From Eumeta japonica (Eukaryota > Arthropoda > Insecta > Lepidoptera > Psychidae): a stretch of 64,000 nt of DNA. Position 1 is the stretch's first letter. Every line of letters starts with the position of its first letter. Shown in pieces: positions 58,290 through 64,000 of this stretch. The stretch lies in NCBI GenBank assembly GCA_005406025.1, contig BGZK01000002.1:868001-932000 (forward strand). The letters run 5' to 3'. A model generated the notes under the pieces. It worked only from the letters and a program-made list of their open reading frames with translations, was not told the origin of the DNA and did no database searches. Both the position numbers and the translations under genes were made by a program.

Positions 58290-61049
58290 GAAAAAAAAAT
58301 ATTGAAGATATATTTTTACTATTTATTAAAATAATTCTCTATGAACAACATTTATCACTTTTTTACCCGTAGTATATATACACAAAATTTTAGATTTCCT
58401 ATTCTAGAACCAACGATGTACAGTTGACCGTAAGAGAGGCAAGAGTCTTTAACATTGATGGCGCAATACTTTAAAATTGGTTTTACACTTTATTAATAGC
58501 AAAACTAATAGACTTGCAATATTTTAAATAGGATTGGCAGTTCAGTAGATATCAGAGGTATCAGATGTTAAGAAATAAATACTATGTGACCTTTTGCCTT
58601 TTCAGTCATAAACTTAGCTTCGATCATGTTATTTGACAGCTTTTTGACGACCATTCTTCTTCCATTACATGGTTTTGGTGAGTTAAAACTTCGGAATAGT
58701 ATGATCGGAGACCCAATTTTAAATCGAAAGCACTGTAAGAGCATTGTTGGTACTTGTATAGTTAGAAAATGATGTAGCAAAGTTTACACTTTCTTCAACG
58801 TCTACCGTCATATCGATAATTTATATATTCTCTCTTCACTGGGTATTTTCTACTGAATGTTGCAGTTAATATTGTTGACAATATTATTTTCTACTAAAAT
58901 AATATTTTCGCCAGAGTGAATTGGTATAGTTATGAAGAATTTCGAGATAAATTTGGTCAATGAGCTCGTTTTCAGCAGTGGTTATGTCGCAGATATGACT
59001 GTTGAGATCAATGAGGCCGATCGTCTGGTCAATAGGGTATGTAACTTAGCCTATTTATAAAAGTATGTCCGAAAAATGTGCTACTGGTTCGTCTTTCGAT
59101 AGTTCAGCTCTAATATGTTTTGTTAGTTGAAGTATTTATATGCGTGTAATTATTTTTATATGCGTGTAATTATTTTTATGCGTGGATATAATAAGTTTTT
59201 CTATATGTGGCCTATGATTTTTTTAAACATGCATTGATTTCGTCTGCCAGTGTTGACTTAGAGTTTATGTTTATGTCGAAAATCTGAGAGTATGAGTAGA
59301 GCGCCTCCCATTACTTCTGAGATTTCTCGTAAATCTTATAATGTTCTTCTATAGCTTCGAGTAATTTTTTTATTTGTTATTTTGCTTTCGCCTAGAATAA
59401 TAATTTTGCATGTCTTAAAATTTCACCCCGTCCAAATGCTTATGAAACCTTACATACCGGGAATTGTTCTTCAACTATTTTCAACAGTACTTTTTGGGCC
59501 GCATGAGGAGTTCGAACTCCCGTCATCATTGTGGCTGCAATGCCGGATGATGCCAGTGGAATAAGGATTTCTGTTTTGTACGTTTTTCTGGTGCCACCTG
59601 GCGCATCTAAGTAAATAATTCCGCCAGTGTTGTTGTTGATCCTGTCCATGATAATGTTGTAAATGATTTTTTGTCATTAAGGAGTGGTTTGTTATGAACA
59701 ATTCTTTGTGATTTCGAAATTAAGCCCACACAAAGCATATTTTCGTGGTGCTGGCATCGCAAACTGAATTGAAGTCTGTTTTTTTATTGCTAAACATTTA
59801 TCTTCTAGGCGAATTAATGTTATATTGAATATGTCGTCGTCGAGTTCAATGCCCAGTTCTAGATTTTTTGTTTATCAGACTTGGTACAGTATATCATCAC
59901 TCATACTCTCTTTGAAGGTGTCCCGTAGCTCTTTAGGATCGATGGGTTACATTGTTAGAATTATTGCGAATAAATATCTGATTTGCCCAACTGAAGTTGT
60001 AAGTGCGACTTTTTCTAATGTTAATTCCCAATGGTTCTCTTGTTCCAGTAATTCTAAGCGTTGGCATGCTTTCCTGTAAATTTGGCATAGGTAACCGTCG
60101 AAAGTCTTGGAATCTTTAAAATTTGTTGGTCCCCGTATTTTGTGTAGCAACAACCAGAGACAGAAACATTCGGCGTTGTTAGGATGTGTGGTGTATACTC
60201 GGTCTAGTAAATCTTTTTTTTTTCTAATCGAGGATATTCCTCTACTATAATTCCTTGTTTTCGTCGTTGAAAGATTTTTTGTTGCGTTTCACGTATAATA
60301 CATAAGAATATCAACATATAGCTATGTTTTCACGAGTGAATTCGCTTGGCACAATTTGAAAAATCTGTTAATGATCTTATAAAATTCTGAGGTGGTTCAC
60401 TTCCATTTTTTCTGACGGTGTCTTTTGTGAAGTAAACTCTACATTTTGCAAATATACTGCTAGGTTTCCACAGTTCGCTCCTGTTTGTGTATGGGATAAC
60501 CGAAAAGCCACCACACTGCTTCATTACTGTTGATATGTCTTCCCATTTGGTATACGAGGGTTTCATCTTTTCTGTTTTATTGATCGCTCTTTTTGGTTAT
60601 TTTAAATAATGCCATGTCACTCTTTTAGTTAACTCACTTACAGACATATCTGGCTGTTTTAACTAAATTGCAATATTTTACGTTTATATGTGATTGTAAC
60701 ATTTAAGAAAGCAATAAGTTATATGGTACTTCCTATTGATTGTCTATCTCCAGTTTTCTCTCCAGTCTTGGATAATCCATTTTTGGGTAACTTTTTTGTA
60801 CATTTTACTTCACATGGTAAATTAGGCATAGATGAACTGCTCGGACCGTGAATTATATTATCACTACTATGTAATACATAATAGTGATAATATATTCTTG
60901 TGGATTGAGAAATTTGGTTTAGAAACGTAAATGTGTTTCACGCTCTTCGGAAATTTCTTTTTTTTTCGTGGTTCTTTTTGTTTTCGCTGTTTTGTTTCAA
61001 AACTGGCAAGTTTCGCATCTCTTTTACGTTTGGGCATTGTACCAAACAA
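58290..61049 (-). pseudogene. Helitron Rep/helicase relic, helicase part nearly complete
   Basis: On the minus strand the N-terminus MPKRKRDAKLASFETKQRKQ begins at about 61037. At 60400 follows GSEPPQNFIRSLTDFSNCAK, then a jump over the HUH Rep domain, which is missing. The helicase then runs: YTTHPNNAECFCLWLLLHKI, RGPTNFKDSKTFDGYLCQIY, QIRYLFAIILT, IIYLDAPGGTRKTYKTEILI (Walker A, usual GGTGKT), SSGIAATMMTGVRTPHAAQK, a battered middle, LTKHIRAELSKDEPVAHFSD near 59100, GSPIILFRSFNSPKPCNGRR, MVVKKLSNNMIEAKFMTEKA, and CLSYGQLYIVGSRIGNLKF at about 58390-58440 (the final HGQLYVACSRVG motif). Many stops and frameshifts. About 2.7 kb of a protein that is normally about 4 kb. Confidence 0.9.
60854..60894. 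repeat. Hairpin, 18-bp arms, 5-nt loop, one mismatch
   Basis: TATATTATCACTACTATG (60854-60871) pairs with CATAATAGTGATAATATA (60877-60894) around TAATA. It lies inside the Helitron relic, in the place of lost coding sequence. Confidence 0.85.
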
Positions 61050-61269
61050 AAATATTTTCCACTTTTTATTAATAAATATACTAAATACACTTTATATTCT
61101 ATTTATATTCAGTCACTGTGTATACCTTTATGGCCCACATTTCCCTGTTTATTTTAATATACTAACAACAATATTTTGACGTTTTCACTTTATTTAAGTT
61201 CTTCTCTTCGTCACTGATAGATAACTGATATTAGGACCAACGATATACTGTGCTTTATATAGCCTTACT

Positions 61270-61720
61270 AATGGGTATTTGCAATGCTCCAGAATGTTCT
61301 TAAGCATTTCAAACTAATATTACTACGTCAACAATACTCATGAATGTTCTAGATTGTTCTAAAGATTTCTTGGAAGTTTCAGATTATTCGAGAACAGTGC
61401 GAACATCATGGAACGTCCTGAAAAATTGTCGATGAAGATTATTTTTCTTTTTACCTAAGGGCCACATTTTTTTGAGATATAGGGGCTGAAAATTTGGCTT
61501 TCTGAAAATTTGTACATCATTTGAAAACATTCATGAATGTTCGAGAGCATTTTAAAACATTCTAAATTGTTCCAGGATGTTTTGAAATTTTTAGGGATAC
61601 TCTGGAAATTTCAAGAGCATCTTGCAACATTCTTGAATGTTTAAAACGTTCCACAATGCTCTCAAATATTCACGAAGACCTTAGACTATTGTAGGAATTT
61701 CTGAAAGACCAAATTTTTCA
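61270..61720. promoter_or_regulatory. Degenerate array of GAA/TTC pentamers (heat-shock-element-like)
   Basis: Alternating GAA and TTC triplets at 5-bp steps recur: CATGAATGTTCTAGATTGTTC at 61340 (overlong words shortened: GAA 61342, TTC 61347, GAt 61352), TTC 61387 with GAA 61392, and best TTCATGAATGTTCGAGAG at 61530-61547 (four pentamers, the last GAG). Further partial units lie near 61292, 61370, 61605, 61631 and 61669. This is the binding pattern of heat shock factor, nGAAnnTTCn. It may also be a decayed short tandem repeat. It lies just upstream of the Helitron relic's start. Confidence 0.5.
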
Positions 61721-61984
61721 CCCCTTATATCATCGAAGATACGCCATATAGGTAAAAACCAAAATAATATCGATCGAGACGGGATAAAGGGTTATCGCCG
61801 TATTTAAGTGTCTTAATCGTACCTTGATTAGTTTTTGAGTTTTTGCGGCACTCACATTGTACGCTTACTTTTGTAATATATATTCCTTTAGTAGACGAAA
61901 ATTCATGCTCAATATTAGTTCGTCATTTATTATTACAAGATGTTTTGTGGTACTTTTAAAGGCAAGTTAACAAAGAGTAGGTGG
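61721..61984. other. No gene recognised
   Basis: Mixed sequence with GATCGAGACGGGATAAAGGG near 61770. No known family. Confidence 0.3.
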
Positions 61985-62310
61985 TCATCGCCACCCATGG
62001 ACACTCATATTAACGAAAGAGCCGTCGCCAGTGCGTTACTGGTCTCCTATATAAGAATAGGACATCTGATGCAGGAGAGATTGGGGTAAAGGAGGTAAGA
62101 TTAGGCTGATGGTGCAAGAGTGGGGTAACGGAAGAAAAATGGGATTCTGTAAGAGGAGTGGGCCATGGGAACGCTCACTCACTGGACGAAATGCAACAGC
62201 GGAAGTTAATATTTCATGTCCGTATTCTGTGAGAGTGTGGTATCTCATCAGTCGAGCCGGCCCGTTTTAACGCTGCAGCCAAATCAATCGCAGCACAGGT
62301 ACACACCATT
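61985..62310 (+). repeat. 'CCATGGACAC' lepidopteran repeat, copy 3
   Basis: GGTGGTCATCGCCACCCATG, CGTCGCCAGTGCGTTACTGG, ATTGGGGTAAAGGAGGTAAG, CACTGGACGAAATGCAACAG and GAGTGTGGTATCTCATCAGT, then GTCGAGCCGGCCCG. It is the most complete of the three copies in this window. Frames read across it are not genes. Confidence 0.7.
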
Positions 62311-63799
62311 TTTTTAATTACTAAGTATAATCTTTTAAGTCATGAGTCATCGGCAAGGATCGCCCGAGAAATCTTTGCTGATGAAATTTATTGCATATTA
62401 AATGTAAGTAGATTTATATAGTAATAATCTACTAAATAGCAAATTCTCAGCACCTAAAACTGGCGAGCTTACGTGAAACGATTGATGGATATCAGTGAAG
62501 TAAGAGAGATCTACCATTCGTAAAGTCTCTGCCTACCCTTATGGGAAAAATACGTGATTTAGATAACAATAAAAATAACTTATATTCCAATACAAACATT
62601 TACTTTTTATTTCATGACAATCGAGTTAAAATACTATTGCATAAATTAAGCAAAATACTACATCAAGTAATTGTACTCAGGTCAATAAGTACCAGTTGTT
62701 GAAGTTTAAACTACATAAGTATGAGAGAATGTATAAATGTTTTTTTTTATATAAGGTTGTGTGTTTCAATTAAGATCACCAAGGAAAATTTTGTGACTTC
62801 GTGTTTCGTAGCATGAATCAGCTCAACTTATCACCGATCTGTTTTAATCTCCCATAACCAAATATAGCCGACCTATAATATTCGAGTTATGTTTTGCGTG
62901 TCTATAACCAGTGCCTATAATATTTAACAGTTCTGTTTTAATTTAATAAAGAGAAAGTTTTGTGGTAGACAAATCATCAATTAAGATCAAGTTACAATTT
63001 GGTGAACCTAATACGAGTATCTTTTTTTTTATCATAATTAAACGAGTGACAATGTAACGATGAAGACTTAATGAAATTGAGCTTAAGAAAAACAATATGG
63101 TATTTTTTTACAAACTAAAAATAGGTATTTAAAGAAAATAATTAAGTATATTATTTATTCTTTTGATTAAAAATGTAAATTTGTAATCTCATTTGGCGGT
63201 TATTGTGGTGGTTTCAAATTACTATGTGAGTGGTACAAGAAGTACCACGAACGAACTGATCAGTGGATTTTTAACTTAATTCAAACGAAATTAATCTACT
63301 ATGCCTCGAATAACACAAATTTGATTTCAAAATGTGACTTCTGTTAAAATTAATTTAAAACGAGATAGTAGAAGAGACCCTAAATCAAGTCAAGTGAAAG
63401 ACTCCGGGAACACACTATTTATAGTAGGATGACAAAAACCTAACACAACAAATAACAATAATACAAGGGCCTACATTTACTCTCGTAACTTCGAGGAATG
63501 ATAAGCTGCAATGTGTGCTTTAATCTTATCTCGGAGATGACGTTGTGGAAAGATTTAAATGATTTTGCATTGAAGGTAAAATAATTAAGCCATAAATAAA
63601 TATAGAATAAAAAAAATTAAATCTTGTCTTGAATAAGCCTTTTTAACACCTAATTTTACCTTGTTTCATATTCTAAATGGCCATATTGTTAGTATCGATT
63701 TTTAATTGTAGATAAATAATTGACCTAAAAAATTTAAGTTAATTTTTCTGTACGCTTAGTCATACTCTAAGCATAATTTTAGCAACCTAAACCGTCATA
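62311..63799. other. AT-rich sequence without a gene
   Basis: A small hairpin GTGGTAC/GTACCAC near 63231-63249 is the only structure seen. Confidence 0.4.
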
Positions 63800-64000
63800 C
63801 ATAGGTTACGTGGCCAACGAATTGCGATGAACTCCCGCACACAAACACACGCACACAAACATACGGCCATACAATATCACAGTTGTCAGTGCGCTCGAGT
63901 TGCACATTGCCTAGCGCGGCAGTAACTAGTTAGATCGTATTTGCTGGATTTGATTGGCTTAACCACAGACCGCAATACGCTCTTCCATTGAAATTTACTA
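63800..64000. other. GC-richer end patch, regulatory status unknown
   Basis: A CA-rich run (63836-63865) is followed by AGTTGTCAGTGCGCTCGAGT and CCTAGCGCGGCAGTAACTAG. TCAGT at 63886 is an initiator-like word, but no TATA box or downstream element is evident, and the window ends here. Confidence 0.2.

Noticed and set aside
59382..60079. Plus-strand frames of 60-84 codons
   Set aside because: They are antisense shadows of the Helitron helicase relic on the minus strand.
1..64000. Known insect microRNAs (let-7, miR-100, miR-10, bantam, iab-4 and others)
   Set aside because: None of the mature sequences I recall was noticed on reading, but I could not run an exhaustive search on both strands.

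Overview
This window looks like noncoding DNA from a moth or butterfly (Lepidoptera). It is strongly AT-rich, its open reading frames are almost all short and random, and no intact conventional protein gene can be read in 64 kb. The order is inferred from repeats I recognise as typical of Lepidoptera: the 'CCATGGACAC' family at 27508, 34437 and 61985, the 'CGACTCGACCGG ... GTCTATGGGCG' family at 50030, and the 'TTCCGTACC/ACGGAACCC ... TTGGCCGG' type around 4400-5650. These matches are from memory and were not searched. The window fits a large intron or intergenic region.

Most recognisable content is transposon debris. There are four mariner-type transposase relics (24585-25535 +, 38160-39190 +, 46364-47490 +, 57300-58075 -). 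A Helitron Rep/helicase relic runs from 61037 down to about 58290 on the minus strand, and a second Helitron helicase fragment lies at 55963-56312 on the plus strand. A Penelope-like retroelement at 19315-20840 has a GIY-YIG domain and inverted flanking copies. Non-LTR retrotransposon pieces lie at 20880-21890, 28170-29090, 41586-42120 and 54570-55440. A 2.2-kb element with about 600-bp terminal inverted repeats and a cysteine-rich ORF lies at 50773-52989, and an element with 80-bp inverted repeats at 16497-17241. A near-identical 464-470 bp repeat occurs three times (4709, 13201, 26294).

Between the repeats are GC-richer islands (470-870, 1590-1850, 2440-3080, 9720-10170, 13680-14110, 22490-22890, 26770-27070, 35650-35880, 43630-44540, 45740-46040, 53940-54060). 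They are not obviously repetitive or coding and are the best candidates for conserved regulatory DNA. Two places could belong to host genes: a candidate first coding exon with a strong splice donor on the minus strand (53719-53839) beside a GC-rich promoter-like patch, and a 56-codon single-pass membrane protein ORF at 14389-14559.

The most unusual signals are: (1) hammerhead-ribozyme-like cores kept in all three Penelope terminal copies; (2) an array of GAAnnTTC pentamers resembling heat-shock elements just upstream of the Helitron relic; (3) at least a dozen near-perfect short hairpins scattered through the window, one inside a mariner coding relic; (4) seven near-identical 76-bp tandem copies of a piece of mariner transposase; (5) two apparently identical copies of the 470-bp repeat, suggesting recent movement.
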